In this document: positions 19,532 through 31,028 of the stretch, one piece after another
Layout: every line of letters starts with the position of its first letter
Numbering within the stretch: position 1 is the stretch's first letter
Origin: Leishmania donovani
Taxonomy: Eukaryota > Euglenozoa > Kinetoplastea > Trypanosomatida > Trypanosomatidae
Direction of reading: 5' to 3'
DNA: 64,000 nt
NCBI RefSeq assembly: GCF_000227135.1
Contig: NC_018240.1
Location: forward strand, 308,956-372,955
Program-made: the position numbers and the translations under genes
The notes under the pieces: model-generated
The model's input: only the letters and a program-made list of their open reading frames with translations
Told to the model about the DNA's origin: nothing
Database searches by the model: none

Positions 19532-20520
19532 GGCTAACAGAGGAGGGTGAGGGGAGAGGGGGAGGCGAAGGTAACCAGCGGAGGAGCCACAAAAAAACGA
19601 ATTCGAACCAACGAAAAAAAAAACAGGCGAATGCGTGCGACTCGACGAGTAGGCACGCTCAGAGAGCTGCCTGGGCGCTTACCACGCAGACACTTCAGTA
19701 AGGATGACGAATTACCGCAAGGGAGCTGCAGCGAGAACACTTGTCTTTGTTTTCGGCTGCTGTGACAGATTATGTGCGGCCGTGCGCGTACTGCGTACCG
19801 CAACGACTTTACACGAGAGAGGAGGGCGAGGAGAAGAAAGGAGGGGGGGGAGGCAAGAGAGAGAGGTGAGTGCGGAAAGGCTGAACATCGTGTGCCTCTG
19901 CGTGAGTAGGCACACACACACACACACACTTGAGTGCGAGGGTGGATGGGGGTAGGGGCCCCTCGAGCAAAGACGAGCGCACCACCTACGTACATCGGAA
20001 ATGCAAGACGTTCGTGCCAAGCTGTGCGCTAGGCAACACATCCCAAGGCAGTCGTGCGTCGCCCATAGATAGGCCCCTCGCTTCAGCGTCACGATGGAAG
20101 CTGCGGTGGCGTTCTTATTATCCGCCTTTCCTTAAGTTCCTGTGCCTGTGTGCGCTGACGACGGCTCCCGCCGATGTCTGTCTGCCGTCGCTGCAATGGT
20201 GCTGACGCCTGTGAAGGGCATGCCTCCCCTCTTCGGCAGCACAGGTCTTGCAAAAACGCTTCTCGCTGATGCTCTCTTCACCTCTGCACACGCGTGCAGG
20301 GGGGGGGACACAGATGTGAGAGCAGACACACACACATACGCGCAGCGAGCGAGAGGGGTCGGAGGCCCCTCTCGCGCGTCGTGTCCTGGCGCTGAGCAGC
20401 TCCATCAACTACTCGCTGTGCTGCAGCTGCACGTTGTGTTGCTTCGCTCACCTCCACTTGCCGCCGACGTGCGTCACCTTCTCAAACAGAAGTGCACCGC
20501 TGCTTGTGCCCTTTGAAAGC
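19532..20520. other. Intergenic region upstream of the GT69 gene
   Basis: No gene seen. It contains a purine-rich tract (19540-19573), A-rich runs (19588-19625), a CA run at 19912-19929 and a second CA run at about 20326-20337. It carries the 3' UTR of the 366-aa gene. Confidence 0.45.
19534..19573 (-). promoter_or_regulatory. Predicted trans-splice acceptor for the GT69 gene
   Basis: A pyrimidine tract on the coding strand (19539-19573) runs into CTGTTAG; the AG is at 19534-19535, only two bases before the ATG at 19531. The spliced leader would then supply nearly the whole 5' UTR. Confidence 0.45.
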
Positions 20521-21621
20521 TCAGATCACCACCGAGACGGACAGAGACGCCTCAGAACAACCCCCTTGGCCGCCGAGCGATTCGGCCAGCACCACGTCCC
20601 CTTCGCCAACCCAACCGACAGCCCCAGTCACCAGCGATACGCGCGGTGCAAGCAGAACCACCGCGGTGGCGTGCTGTGCGTGGCGGGCGATGTCTGAGTA
20701 GATTGAACGCGGGAGAACCGAAGATGACATCTCTGGAGGGTGATCCGGCTGCTGACGCTGCGGCTCTGAGTTTACTCCTACCGCGAGTGATACGGCATCC
20801 GAGGAGCTGGCCACCCAATCAACACGCTTCGTGACGGCCGCGTACAAGTCGGGAGCGCGCTGCAAGAATGCCAGCTGATCTGGCGTGTACAACCGCTGCA
20901 CCTCCTCGTGTGCGCGGGTGCAGAGACTCTGAAAGGCCTCGCGCACGGTCCGAACGAGCTCCGCTTCGGCATCCTGTTCCCTTGCCTTCCCGCCGCCAGC
21001 GCTGCATTGCCGATGCGACGGGTGGGCGAGTTGGCGCAGCTGGTAGTGCTCCACAAGGGCGGCTCGCACCTCTGCCGCACTCGATAATATGGCAGGGGTG
21101 GTGCTCGAAGGGACACGCAGTACTCGCGCCGCCTCATCGCCGTACGCCCACACCCACAACCTGCCGCTGCGCGTGCCCACCACAACGATCGCCTCCCCCG
21201 CAATGCGGCTGCCGGCCTCTGCGTCAACGTCGCTGCTAGACGTGACGGCACGGCCGCCGCCCACCTCGAAGACGTCCCCCGGGGCCACACCGAACACCTG
21301 CGCACAAAGCAAGGGGCCGGTACAAAAGAAGCTCACCTCCGACGCCTGCGTGAAGAAGGCGAGGTCGCGCAGGATGGCGCCCGACGCAAGCACCGGCGGC
21401 TTGGCTGAGGAGGAGGATGACAGTAGACCCTCAGCAAGTCCTGATGGACTGTGCGCCTCGCGCGACGGCGGCTGTCGCAGACGATTCACCTTCGCCACCA
21501 CTGCACCAACGCTGTGGGCGACTCGTGACAGCAGCGAGCTTGTCTGGCGGCTGCTGCGAATCGTGGTACTATACGGAAGACACGCAGAACGCACCTTTGC
21601 GGTAGTGCGAGTCGACTTCAT
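20521..21621 (-). CDS. Conserved hypothetical protein, 366 aa
   Basis: Not recognised. The first 60 residues are basic and Ser/Thr-rich. A folded segment spans about 90-180, with AFFTQASEVSFFCTGPLLCA, GDVFEVGGGR and then EAIVVVGTRSGRLWVWAYGD, a beta-rich stretch with one Trp-rich strand that could be part of a propeller or SH3-like fold. Residues about 185-275 are mostly helical with HEEVQRLYTPDQLAFLQRAP. The last 60 residues contain ATAVVLLAPRVSLVTGAVGW and end in a Ser/Val-rich tail. No TM segment or signal peptide is evident. I chose the start MKSTRTTAK at 21621 over an upstream Met because the 32 codons before it are Pro/Ser/Thr low complexity. Confidence 0.7.
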   Translation of the reverse strand: MKSTRTTAKVRSACLPYSTTIRSSRQTSSLLSRVAHSVGAVVAKVNRLRQPPSREAHSPSGLAEGLLSSSSSAKPPVLASGAILRDLAFFTQASEVSFFCTGPLLCAQVFGVAPGDVFEVGGGRAVTSSSDVDAEAGSRIAGEAIVVVGTRSGRLWVWAYGDEAARVLRVPSSTTPAILSSAAEVRAALVEHYQLRQLAHPSHRQCSAGGGKAREQDAEAELVRTVREAFQSLCTRAHEEVQRLYTPDQLAFLQRAPDLYAAVTKRVDWVASSSDAVSLAVGVNSEPQRQQPDHPPEMSSSVLPRSIYSDIARHAQHATAVVLLAPRVSLVTGAVGWVGEGDVVLAESLGGQGGCSEASLSVSVVI

Positions 21622-22522
21622 CGGTGCCCCGCTCGAGGGTGGAGAGCTGACAGCCGTCGGTAAGAGTGTGAGGATGGGGGGGGGGCGCGGGCAGGTTTGA
21701 GCGCGGGTAGAAAACACTCAATCGTTGCTCTCGAGTGCGAGCAGGAAGAGGTGCCCGTCCGCCCCCCGATGCAGCAGGAGGGGTGGTGAGGGGTGTTTGG
21801 TGGTTGGGTTGTAAGGGCGGAAGCAGAGAGCGAGAGAGGGACAGAGCATGAGACAGTGAGAGCCCTCCTCTGCACGTATAGGCAAGAGGTGACGGAGAAG
21901 AGGAGGGGGGGGGGCAGGGCGGTGTTGCCGTGGCGGGCCACACCCCGACTACACATCGGAGAAAAACCACCGCAACAGCAACAGGAGCAGACGCAGATCA
22001 TGCGGCCACGGGCCTTGCTCCACGAACCATGCGCACGTACGCACACGCGCACGTGGTGGGGGTGATGCGTGTGGTGGCACGCGTAAGCGTGGGGCAACTT
22101 CCTTCTGCAACCGCGTGGGCCTGTGCGTGGGTGCGTGCCATGACTACTGCCGGACGATCCTTTTCTTCTGCTTTGCTGTTCGAGCCGCTGACCTGGTGGC
22201 GGGGGCGCGAGAGCACTGGGGCCGATGGCCATGGCCCGAAGCGCAGCCCACACGAGACCCAGTCGCAGACATACTCCAGTCGCGCTCACGACAGCACACA
22301 CGCGCCGGCTCTTCCCCTCGCTTGCATCCGGTCAGAGGTGGCGAGATCGAGAAAACGCACAAAGGAAGGGAGGAGGCGCCGCACCACCGTGACGCTCCGA
22401 CGCCGACGCCCTTGATCAGCTCATCGCCTTTTTCCCACTTCTTCCTGCCGCATGTGTGCATCCTCTCAACAAGCATCTTCAAGAGCGAACACGCCACAGT
22501 TGACGAACTCGACAGAGGGCAG
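21622..22522. other. Intergenic region between subtilase and 366-aa genes
   Basis: No gene seen. G-rich runs at 21679-21686 and 21905-21914 read as pyrimidine runs on the coding strand and are candidate splice-acceptor tracts for the 366-aa gene. Confidence 0.45.
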
Positions 22523-25500
22523 TCACGCGCGTTGGCCTCTCCAACGACCACCCCCTGCACGGCACAACCACACGCTCATCACGACAGCTGCACTAACCAT
22601 GAGCTGACCAAGCACCATCGGATGCTGCAGCCACCGCAGGGCGTTGAGCATGCCGCACAACGGCAGCAGGCTCTCTATCAAGGAGATATGCTGCTCTGGC
22701 TGCTGCACGGTCGCAATGCCGCTCCGCCGGCCACGCGCGGGGCGTAGAGATTGTGAGTATGAGTCGCCGGCGGCGCCGGTGCTTGGCGGTGACACATTAT
22801 GGTCCAGCAGATGTGCACGCCAGTCTCCATGGTACTTCACCATCAAGGCGCGCATCACGTTAGCCGCGGCGCTCTCCTGATGTGCTGCGTAGTCGCCTTG
22901 AAAGCGGGTCCCTTCTTTCGGACCATCGACAAGGAACGACGCTGCATCGCGCTCTGTGCTTTCCACCAAAGAAGCCCATAACCGCCACACCACCTCGCCG
23001 ACGTGCGCACGCTCTGGCGCCGTTCCGAGCAGCTCGTCGAAGTTCGCTGTTTCGCGATCACCTTCAACGCTATCCTCCCCTGCTTTGGGCTCGAGCACGC
23101 TGCCTGCACCAGGGGTGGTGTCCGCCGTGCTCCGATGCCGTGCTCGTGCCCACGTACGCGCCTCACACTGGAGCTGGGCAGAGTCCCGCCAGCGGTGCAG
23201 GTTTCCCGTGTGCAGCCACAGCAGCAGCTCCTTCACCACTTCGACGCACACGGAGCTCTGCGCCGACTCTGCTTGGAGCAGCCGTTGCCCGTCGGGAGTG
23301 CGTGAAAAGCAGTCCCACGTCGCGCAGGTCGTCACGGGTAACGATGGCGAAGCGGAAGGTGGGTAGAGAAGAGCTTCCAACTCATCCAGGGCGGCTTGTG
23401 CGTGGTGGTCCGAGGCCGACAGGCAGTCCGAGTCCGTGAAGATCGCTATGCGCCCAGGCCGGAAGCGGTTGGCGGACACGGTGGAAACGAGTGTGGAGGA
23501 TGGGGGAAGCGTGAGAAAGCCCAGCACACCGTGCGTGAGACTCTGCGTGGCGTCGCTTGCGCCCGTTGCTGCTGGTGCCATTGTGCTGACCTCGGCCGCC
23601 TCCAGTCCGCCGATGCGGACGAGACGTCCGTCCCCGTTTGCGACAGGCACATCTTCCCAGCCGTCTTCAACCACAGCCGCCGGCGCCGAGCCGTCTCTTG
23701 TGCTGACGACGGTGCGCTTTACGAGGCGCCGCTGCTGCTGCGCCCAGCTTGGCATGACATTGCATATGACAGCCTCACCCTCTTGCGTTGAAGGCATAGC
23801 TGAGGTGTTCGATGCGTCGCCGGTGCTGCAGGTGCCGTTACCACTTGGGTAAACGTTGGGCTCACGTACCCCTTTAGAAGCTCCGACCGCGGTAGCTCTC
23901 CCTGCCTGTCGCTGCACTGCTGCCTGCGCGGGGAGACGCCATCGCAGCACGCCGGCGGCGCACAGCTGCCCAAGAGAGCGGAGAGCGACCACCTTTGCCG
24001 AGGTGACGGTGCCGCCGTGCGAGGCGAATGCGTTGCCCTCAGGCTCGCTCCTCCTCCTCGGGGCGGCAGCGTCGACCAACACAGCGCCGTCTATCACGAT
24101 GCTCTCGCTCAGCTCAAATGGCAACTCAGATGTTCCGTCTAGAAGCCCCTCGCTGCCCAGAGGGGCTGCGCCATCGCAGTCGCTGCTGTTGGCCGCACTG
24201 CCCGACGCGACCGTCACCTCTGACAGCCAACGGTTCCACGACGGCACGTGACTGGAGCCGGCGAGGCCGCGGGTAGAGCCATTTTCCGATTGCCTAAGCG
24301 CCCGCAAGTCGCGCACAGCATCCCTGTCGCCATCGGCACCGGCCACCTCGTCCGTCGCGTCGGTGCCGTTGATGTGGGAGAAGCGCTCTGCATCGTATAG
24401 GCTTTCGTCGCGCGCCCAGTGCAGCTGCGCCGCCAGATCGGCGCTGTACCAGTCCGTCACCAGAAGAACGTTGAGGCCGTCCGCTGAGCGATCCGCGCCG
24501 CCGCCGAGCACCGCACGCGTTAGGAGACGCCGCATACCGCGTGTCAGCGGCCGCTCCGGGTCGACGATGATCAGCGTGCCGATGTGTGCCAGAGTGCCTG
24601 CGGGTGCCCTCTGCGCAGTGCGGGAGACGTTGGAGGTGCGCTCTGCAGGGGGCCAGAGCGGTGGGCTATGGCTAGCTGCGATCGAGGTGGCTATCGTGCT
24701 CATGTGCAGTAGCGGGAACGTCTCCACTGCCATTCCAAGTGTGTGGCGCAGGTAGAGGTATAGCAGAGCGAGGTTTGTGAATGGGTGATCGCCACCACTC
24801 GCCTCGGCGTAGGCGCGCTCGTGACGCTGACGCTGCCGTCCGCGCCGCAGTGCCGCGCCTGCGCCGCCAGCGTCCGACTCGTGTGGGTCGTCGCCGGCGA
24901 TGAACAAATTCGAGGTGGCCGTCGTAGGGTTGAAACAATCGAGACTTGTGTCGATCAGCACCCGCTGCACCCGGGGCGGCGGCTCCACGACGCGAACAGC
25001 GAACGGCACTGTCAGCGCGGGCTGCGAGGAGGAGCTGCCAGTGAAGATATGCAGCGCGCCTTCCACGCTCAGCGCGCGAAACAGATGAAAAAGCGGAACG
25101 CAGCGGTCGTGGTCTGCTGGCACCTGCGCACCGTCCCTTGAATGCTGCTTGTCGTGGCCATCGTCACCGTCGGCCGAGCGCCGACCAGCCGCGGCGTCCT
25201 TCTCGCTGGCCGGCGAGCTCTTGCCCTTCTTCCGCCACACCGCCACTGTCTCGCGCGCGACGTCGTAGCAAAGATGCGTGTGCGCGGACGCGGGGGAGGA
25301 GACGGCGACGGAGAGGCTGAAAGATGTCGGTGGCGGCGACAGCTGCTCTACCACGTTAGCGCGCGTCTGCGATCTGCTCGCCACCACCGTGAGCTCGGTC
25401 GCCACGCGTAGAAGGTGGTGTATCCACCGTTGCTGCGTGCTCCACCGCTTCACAGATGAACACACGGCTGTTTGTGTGTGTCGCGGCCCCATTACCGTGG

Positions 25501-26017
25501 CCCCCTCCCCAGCCACCTCTCCGTCACTGCATGATGCGCGCGGAGAGGCGCTCCGTGCCGTCAAGTTCAGAAGCCGCGTCGGGCTTGTCGAGCCCGCACG
25601 GTGGCGGCTCTTCGCACCCTCAAAGAGGAGAGGACAGGCGTCACACTGGTGACTGCTGTTCCGTGATGGATGACCTTCACGCGCACGCACGTGCCCGCTT
25701 ACCTTGGTGATTACATGCGTGACGTGGATATGCGTCGTTGACCCTCGACGTGCACCTTTGCCACTTGCTGCAGCGGCAGCGTCACGCGTGCCCTGATCTG
25801 CGGCAGCGGGCGAAGAAGGGGGGCAGAGGTGGAGAGAAATGTTCAGCAGCACGGGTGTGGCGCCGGGGTAGACTGCTTGGTCGGAGAAGGGCCACCAGTA
25901 CGCGGCGGGCGGTGCGTCCAGGGACATGCCGGATCTACCCGGCAACGGCGAGTCGCCGTGTGCCTTCCCGTCAGGATCATGAGGAGGCTGACAGCTCTGC
26001 GGGGTGCTCATGTCCCC

Positions 26018-26049
<32 letters not shown>

Positions 26050-27763
26050 TGCAACGTGGAATCCTATAGCCGATGCGCACGCATGTTGGTATGGCGAAAG
26101 AGGCGCAGTTGCGCAACGCCTCCGGTGCATCGATGGCCGAGGACGCAGCTGCCTTCGCGACGATGGCGTGCAGCGCGCGGAGCGGCTGCACCTCGCCCGC
26201 TCCTTGCGAGAGAATGCTGACTCGCGACAGGCGAAGGTAGCCGGCATAAAGCTTTAGCAGTGGCACACCAGCCAGCACTCGGCGAGGATGCGCCTCTGAC
26301 GCCGTCGAGGAGGAGTCGCTGTGTAAAGGCGTGGTGGGTGCGGAGTGAGGCCATGGCGGCAGTGATGCGGCGGCTTCTCCCAGAGGAACGGCCGTCCGCA
26401 AGATCACCTCACGCACCCGCAGCGAATCGGAAACACGGGCAAGTCGATTCTGACGCACGTCAAGGAAAGAACCACCTCCGGTCATGTTCTGTGCTAATGC
26501 TACAGCGGACGTAGATGACCATGCCGCCTCGAGACAGAGCGCCACCACTCCGGCCACGATAGGGGCGGCAATACTCGTCCCAGACGCGGAGCGCAGCTGC
26601 AGCGCAGGTGAAGCACTACGTGCCCGTGGAGCCGCAGCGGAGAACGCCGCCGCCGAAACACCTTGGACAGCCCACACGTGTTGGCCGAGAGCGACGAGAT
26701 CCGGTTTTGCACGTCCTGCACCGAAGGGCAGCTCCCATGTGGTAGGGCCACGCCCAGAGAAATGCGCAACAGACTTGTGACCGCCACCGGCGGCAAGGGA
26801 GCTCGCCAAGTCGCCGAGAGTGCGTGACGCCTGCGTTGTCTGTGCCGACCTGCCGTGCCATTCCATCCTCAGGGCACCGACGGCCAACACGCCGGGCATG
26901 TCCGCTGGGCTTCGCACGCTGCCGAAGCGCGCCCCGTCGTTGCCGGCGGCCGCTACGACGATGACGCCGTGCTCATGCATCAGCCGGTACAACCTGTCCT
27001 GCACCTGCGGGCTACTGTGGTAGTCTTTGCTGCCATAGGACAGGCTAATCACATCCACGGTCTCGTCGCGGCGGCGGATGTGCGCACTGGATGTGTTCCA
27101 CGCACTGTGCAGGCGACCTGCCTCGCCGTCCTCCGCCTCACGCAGCAGCAGGTCGAGGGCGCGGGCGAGGTGGCGTCGGTTTGTGCGCCCTTGTCTGTCG
27201 AAGATACGCAACACGCGCACCGTGGAGTCAGGGGCGAGCCCGATGTACTGATCAGCCAAGGCGAGGTGTGTTTCTCTGTTGCGCCACGCAGTCTCCTCCA
27301 GTGGTTCTCTAGGCAGCGGTGCCGACACAGAGAGCTGTCCTGCCAGCACGCTCACACTGCGCGTCCCGTGAGCGCAGCCGGCATCTTCGCACGCCACGCC
27401 AGGCACGACACTCGTACAGGTAACGGAGTTACGGCTGCGCTCAGCGATGCCGGCACACAAACCGGTCTCGAGTAACGCCACGCGAACGCCACGTCCAGAG
27501 AAGCAGGCGAGGCGCTCTGCAGCGTCCTCGGACGCGACGAACTCCGTCAAGTTTCTGATGCAGTGTGCGCCATACTTACCAAGGTAGTACTTGCGGGGAT
27601 GTATGCTCGGCCCTTCGGCGTGCGCATCTGTGGAACGGTGTGCAGCCTGCACACTCAGCGGCCACGGCCCTTCCGCGAGAGGGAACGACGGCAGCACCAG
27701 TAAGAGTGCGGCGAGAATATGGATGGTGAGCAGCCGCAGGGCAACCACCGCCTCCATCACCAC
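22523..27763 (-). CDS. Subtilase of the site-1-protease (S8A) type, membrane-bound, 1746 aa, with Glu at the catalytic Asp position
   Basis: The N-terminus is a signal peptide (hydrophobic 7-27). The S8 domain spans about 85-415. Its landmarks are VALLETGL with Glu99 where subtilases have Asp, AHGT with His132, LSLSYGS near 240, AAAGNDG with oxyanion Asn275, FSGRGPTTWELPFGAGR and GTSIAAPIVAG with Ser397. The FSxRGxTTWELP motif and its spacing are characteristic of site-1 protease (MBTPS1). A long luminal region with poly-Ser (about 570-580, encoded near 26020-26050) and potential N-glycosylation sites follows; its role is unknown. A single TM segment at about 1712-1736 with a short basic tail closes the protein, again as in S1P, so a Golgi/secretory location is inferred. 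Leishmania is known to have a large subtilisin-like peptidase encoded on chromosome 13; I think this is it. Start at the first Met (27763); a second lies two codons later. Confidence 0.9.
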
Positions 27764-28343
27764 TACCTCAATCGGAGCGTGCTTGTGACCTCACACCCGC
27801 GCCCTCTCTGCCAGCCAGTGTTAACACACCACCACCTTGGTCGCTGGGAGAGGGTGAGGGTGAGGGAGTGGCGGTGCAGTGGCTACGCAGCGTAGTCGCG
27901 TTTAGGCCCGCGCGCCTCCGTGCGCGCGCTCGTGCGTGGAGGGCTGTGCTGAGCAGGCCGATGCTATGGCCACGAGTAAACGCCACAGGCCGCGCCTTCT
28001 TCCGCTGGCGGATGGAAAAAGAAGGAGGTCAGATGAGAGAGCCGGGGGGAGGGAGGGAGGAATGGAGACTGAGAAGGCTCGAAGGTGTGCCTGTGAACCG
28101 CACACGGGTTTGCGCGCCTGCGGGGCTGTGTGGGCGCGCCCAGTGCGCAAGGCTCACATCCATGCGTTCGGGGGCGAGAGCACACACCAACACGAGGAGC
28201 AACGGAAGCAGAGACAGACGTGAGTGCACGCGAGAGAGAAGTAAGGCGGAGGTGTACGACACGCTATGGACAGGATCGGCACCGAGAGGGAGAGGCAGCG
28301 AGGACGGTTGCACTGCAACGCGCGAGCCGCGTCGTGACGGGTG
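27764..28343. other. 5' flank of the subtilase gene
   Basis: No gene is supported. The open frames seen on both strands are Arg/Ser/Pro-rich and short. It holds the splice-acceptor tract described separately. Confidence 0.45.
27844..27871 (-). promoter_or_regulatory. Predicted trans-splice acceptor for the subtilase gene
   Basis: On the coding strand a clean pyrimidine run with the pattern CCCTCACCCTCACCCTCTC ends in CCCAG; the AG is at 27844-27845. It leaves a leader of about 80 nt to the start at 27763. Confidence 0.6.
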
Positions 28344-29027
28344 TTACAGGGTAGCTGTTCTTGCTGCAGTGGTGGCGGCGTGTGGGGCAGTGGCAGCAGG
28401 ATGCTCAAAACATTCTGCTGCTGCGCGGCCTGCGGTCGCCGTCGCCGTCATGGCCGCCACCTGTGCGGTCTCTTTGGTCTCACTTGGAAGTTCGCTCCTG
28501 CAATCAAGCGAGGTGGTTTTCGCAGGGACATCGGCGGGCCGGTGCGCACAATGCCCGCCTGTGAGGCTCGGCTCGTAGCTAGAGTCTGGGAGAATTAACC
28601 GGAGTGTGGCGCCGCCTTCTGTTCCACAGTCAGCGGTGTGCGCTTGGTTGCCTCGCCCCTGCCACTCATGCTCCGCACCTCCCCGCCTTCTTGTTGCTGC
28701 GGCTGCGCTGTCTGCGCATGAGGAGCATGTCGTGGTAGAGGCCGGCCGCTGTGCAGCTGCTGTACGAAGTGTAGCTCGACAGAGTCCTTGCCACACGCCA
28801 GCACACGGTGGTTTGGCCAGCCACGACGGTCCTATGAGGAGGCGGCCGATGATTTTCGTGGAGATGACGAAGACTCTTCGATGACGCTGTCGGTCTCGCA
28901 GCGGTGGTGACGGAGATGGTGGTGGCGTCGGTAGCCATCGAGAGATGGATGCGGGCAGTGCCGCTCATGCTGACGATAACAACCCAAGAGCGAATACAGG
29001 CTGCAGGCCCACTTATCGAGCTCCGGG
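28344..29027 (-). pseudogene. Possible frame-broken continuation of the locus at 29028-29552
   Basis: Coding-like codon use (mostly G or C at third positions) appears to pass from the frame ending at 29028, to a second frame around 29070-28985 (containing DPELDKWACSLYSLL), then to a third around 28985-28890 (VVIVSMSGTARIHLSMATD). Further down, the original frame is open again to 28344 and reads plausible protein (ILPDSSYEPSLTGG). No single frame is open throughout. This could be a decaying gene, errors in the sequence, or chance in GC-rich DNA. I cannot decide. Confidence 0.3.
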
Positions 29028-29552
29028 TCAGCTGGGGCGACAGAGTGCGACGACGAGGAGGCGGTGGCAAATCCAGCACCGGCGCTGCCGCAGTGCCTCG
29101 GAGGACATGCATGGAACAGCGGTCGTTGCAGCCGTCGTGATCGGGGAGGCTGCAACGTTTGGGAAAGCCGCTGGCGCAGGTGACGGCGTCACGAGTGCGG
29201 GGGAGGCGTTCGCGGACAGGGGGCGGGCTGGTGGCCGCTGTGGTTGCGCAACTCTCGCACCATCGTTCTCCTTGTTCCAAGAGGCACCGTTGCAACGAGC
29301 TAAGGCAGATATCACGGCGGCCGGCGACACCAGCGCGGCACCGCCTGCAGCGCCTGAGGCCGGGGGAGAGGCGACAAGGAGCAGGGGCATGGTGACCGAC
29401 CGCTTGCTGCTGCGCAAGTCATCGTCTTCGGTGAACAGTCCGGCGCGCACGAGGGCCGCGAGGGACAGCGGTGGGCTGTAGAGTAGCTTGAAGAGACAGA
29501 TGTCAATGTCTTCGAAGTTGCACGGCCGTGCGCTGGGAGGCGACGTCATCAT
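29028..29552 (-). CDS. Hypothetical protein, 174 aa, possibly truncated by frameshift
   Basis: The reading frame starts MMTSPPSAR at 29552 and its first 50 residues look like genuine protein (FEDIDICLFKLLYSPPLSL, then LVRAGLFTEDDDL). The rest is Ala/Pro/Ser/Thr-rich, ending CWICHRLLVVALCRPS before a TGA at 29028. I do not recognise it. Codon use suggests that the true product may continue in other frames after about residue 150 (see the entry downstream). The upstream extension of the frame to 29774 contains Ser/Leu/Tyr low complexity from a TA/GA repeat and is leader, not protein. No TM or targeting signal is evident in the chosen model. Confidence 0.5.
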   Translation of the reverse strand: MMTSPPSARPCNFEDIDICLFKLLYSPPLSLAALVRAGLFTEDDDLRSSKRSVTMPLLLVASPPASGAAGGAALVSPAAVISALARCNGASWNKENDGARVAQPQRPPARPLSANASPALVTPSPAPAAFPNVAASPITTAATTAVPCMSSEALRQRRCWICHRLLVVALCRPS

Positions 29553-30308
29553 GGCAGTGCGCAGCACCGTCGACGGTGGAAAGAAACGCGCAAGAGATGA
29601 AGAGCAGCAAGACAGCTGGCGAAGAGCAAGAAACAACGAGCGAGCGGCTGCTGCATTGAAAGACACCAGCGGGTGCAGCAGTGAGTCTAGATCGGAAAGG
29701 ACGAGAAGATGGAAGCAGGAGAGGGAGAGAGACAGTACACGATATATATATATAGAGAGAGAGAGCGAGGGCATCCATGTGCAGCCCTCTCACTCAAGCG
29801 CAAGTGCGGTGAGCGGGTGTGTGGGAGGCGCAGAGCTGCGTGGAGATGCGTGTTGTCCACAGCACTCGCCGAATGCCGACGCGCATTGCTGCGCGCAAGC
29901 GCCGAAAAAGGGAGAACATGAACAAACACGCCATCTCCCCCCGTGCCCACGAGTGGGAGGCAGCGTTATCGGCCAGCGGTGGCGCGTTGGCATGGATCCC
30001 GGCGCTTCTTCGTTTCGCTGTCGTTGGGGGGGGGCAAGCAACGCTGGCGGTGTAGCTGGGCCAAGCTACACGTGTGATTCCATGCGGGGAAGGCGTCAGT
30101 GTCCTTCTGTTGCGTTCGCGGAGCTGCGGGGCGTTTGTGTGTTCGGTGCGCGTGTGATGGGCGCTTCTGATTTACATAAAGAAAGGGAACGTGAGCAAGA
30201 CGCAGGGAGGGCGTCACGTATGTGGGGCCCCGCTGCCACTGCGGCTGATAGACAGAGTCGGAGGACAAGACATGGGCCTGCATCGCACCTAGAGACACAC
30301 CTCGCAGG
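29553..30308. other. Intergenic region with TA-GA microsatellite
   Basis: No gene seen. A (TA)n-(GA)n run lies at about 29741-29767. It contains the 3' UTR of the NME5-like gene and the leader of the 174-aa frame. Confidence 0.45.
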
Positions 30309-31028
30309 CTAGGAAGGGTTCAAAATCATCGGCGGGGCCTGCGTGTTGTTCGTGAGCAGCTGCATCGCCAGCCACCGCAGCGGGTTCTCCGGCTTCTGCT
30401 TGGCCAGAGCCGCCAAGGTGGGCACCAGCGCCTGCTTCAGATTTGCCTGCACGTACTCCCGCGACACGGCCGACGTCGGCACATCCTCGGCCAGCATGCG
30501 AGGGAACAGCAGTGCAACGGACTTCTTTGCTCCGTTCGCCGTCAGCGACGTCCAGAGGGGCAGCTTGCGACCCTGCACATGATGCTCCCCCAGGAACGCG
30601 TCCAGCGCATCGGCGTCCTCGCCGAACAGCTGTGTCTCGATGAAGGACTGCAGCAGCTCATGGCACTTTGTGCGAGCCAGGACAAAAACATATGCCGTGC
30701 CTACCAGGTCATGCGCCGCCGGCAGCAGTGACGTGGGAAAGCCGGTTGACGTCGGCGCACCATCAGCCACCGCCTGTGCAGGAGGCACCACAGCCGGTGG
30801 CACAAGCGACCGGTCCAGCTCAATCGCCATCTTCTCTGCCATTTCGCAGTTCAACAGGCGCAGCTCTTCACGCACAACGATGAAGCCGGCATCGTAGAGC
30901 TTATACCTGAGGTACTGCACAAAGTCTTGCCTGCGAGCGAAGGCGGGCGTGACGATCAGCAGTGCCTTACTTACCGTGCCGCCGAGCGGGTAAGAGCTGG
31001 CGGTTTTGCTGTCCACTGCAGACGCCAT
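30309..31028 (-). CDS. NME5/RSP23-like protein: degenerate NDP-kinase domain plus Dpy-30 motif, 239 aa
   Basis: NME5 (radial spoke protein 23) is an axonemal protein with a nucleoside-diphosphate-kinase-like domain and a Dpy-30 dimerisation helix pair. Here residues about 21-175 follow that pattern: KALLIVTPAFARRQDFVQY, then LYDAGFIVVREELRLL at the position of the GF-V--R--RL element, and LLFPRML near 177. The C-terminal segment LVPTLAALAKQKPENPLRWL (about 205-224) is a clear Dpy-30 motif and closely follows the NME5 arrangement. The NDP-kinase active-site motif with its phosphorylated His is absent; the matching place reads SLTANGAKKS. It is therefore probably structural, with a likely role in the flagellum's radial spokes (inference). 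The start at 31028 is the only sensible Met, and the domain begins within 20 residues. Confidence 0.85.
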   Translation of the reverse strand: MASAVDSKTASSYPLGGTVSKALLIVTPAFARRQDFVQYLRYKLYDAGFIVVREELRLLNCEMAEKMAIELDRSLVPPAVVPPAQAVADGAPTSTGFPTSLLPAAHDLVGTAYVFVLARTKCHELLQSFIETQLFGEDADALDAFLGEHHVQGRKLPLWTSLTANGAKKSVALLFPRMLAEDVPTSAVSREYVQANLKQALVPTLAALAKQKPENPLRWLAMQLLTNNTQAPPMILNPS

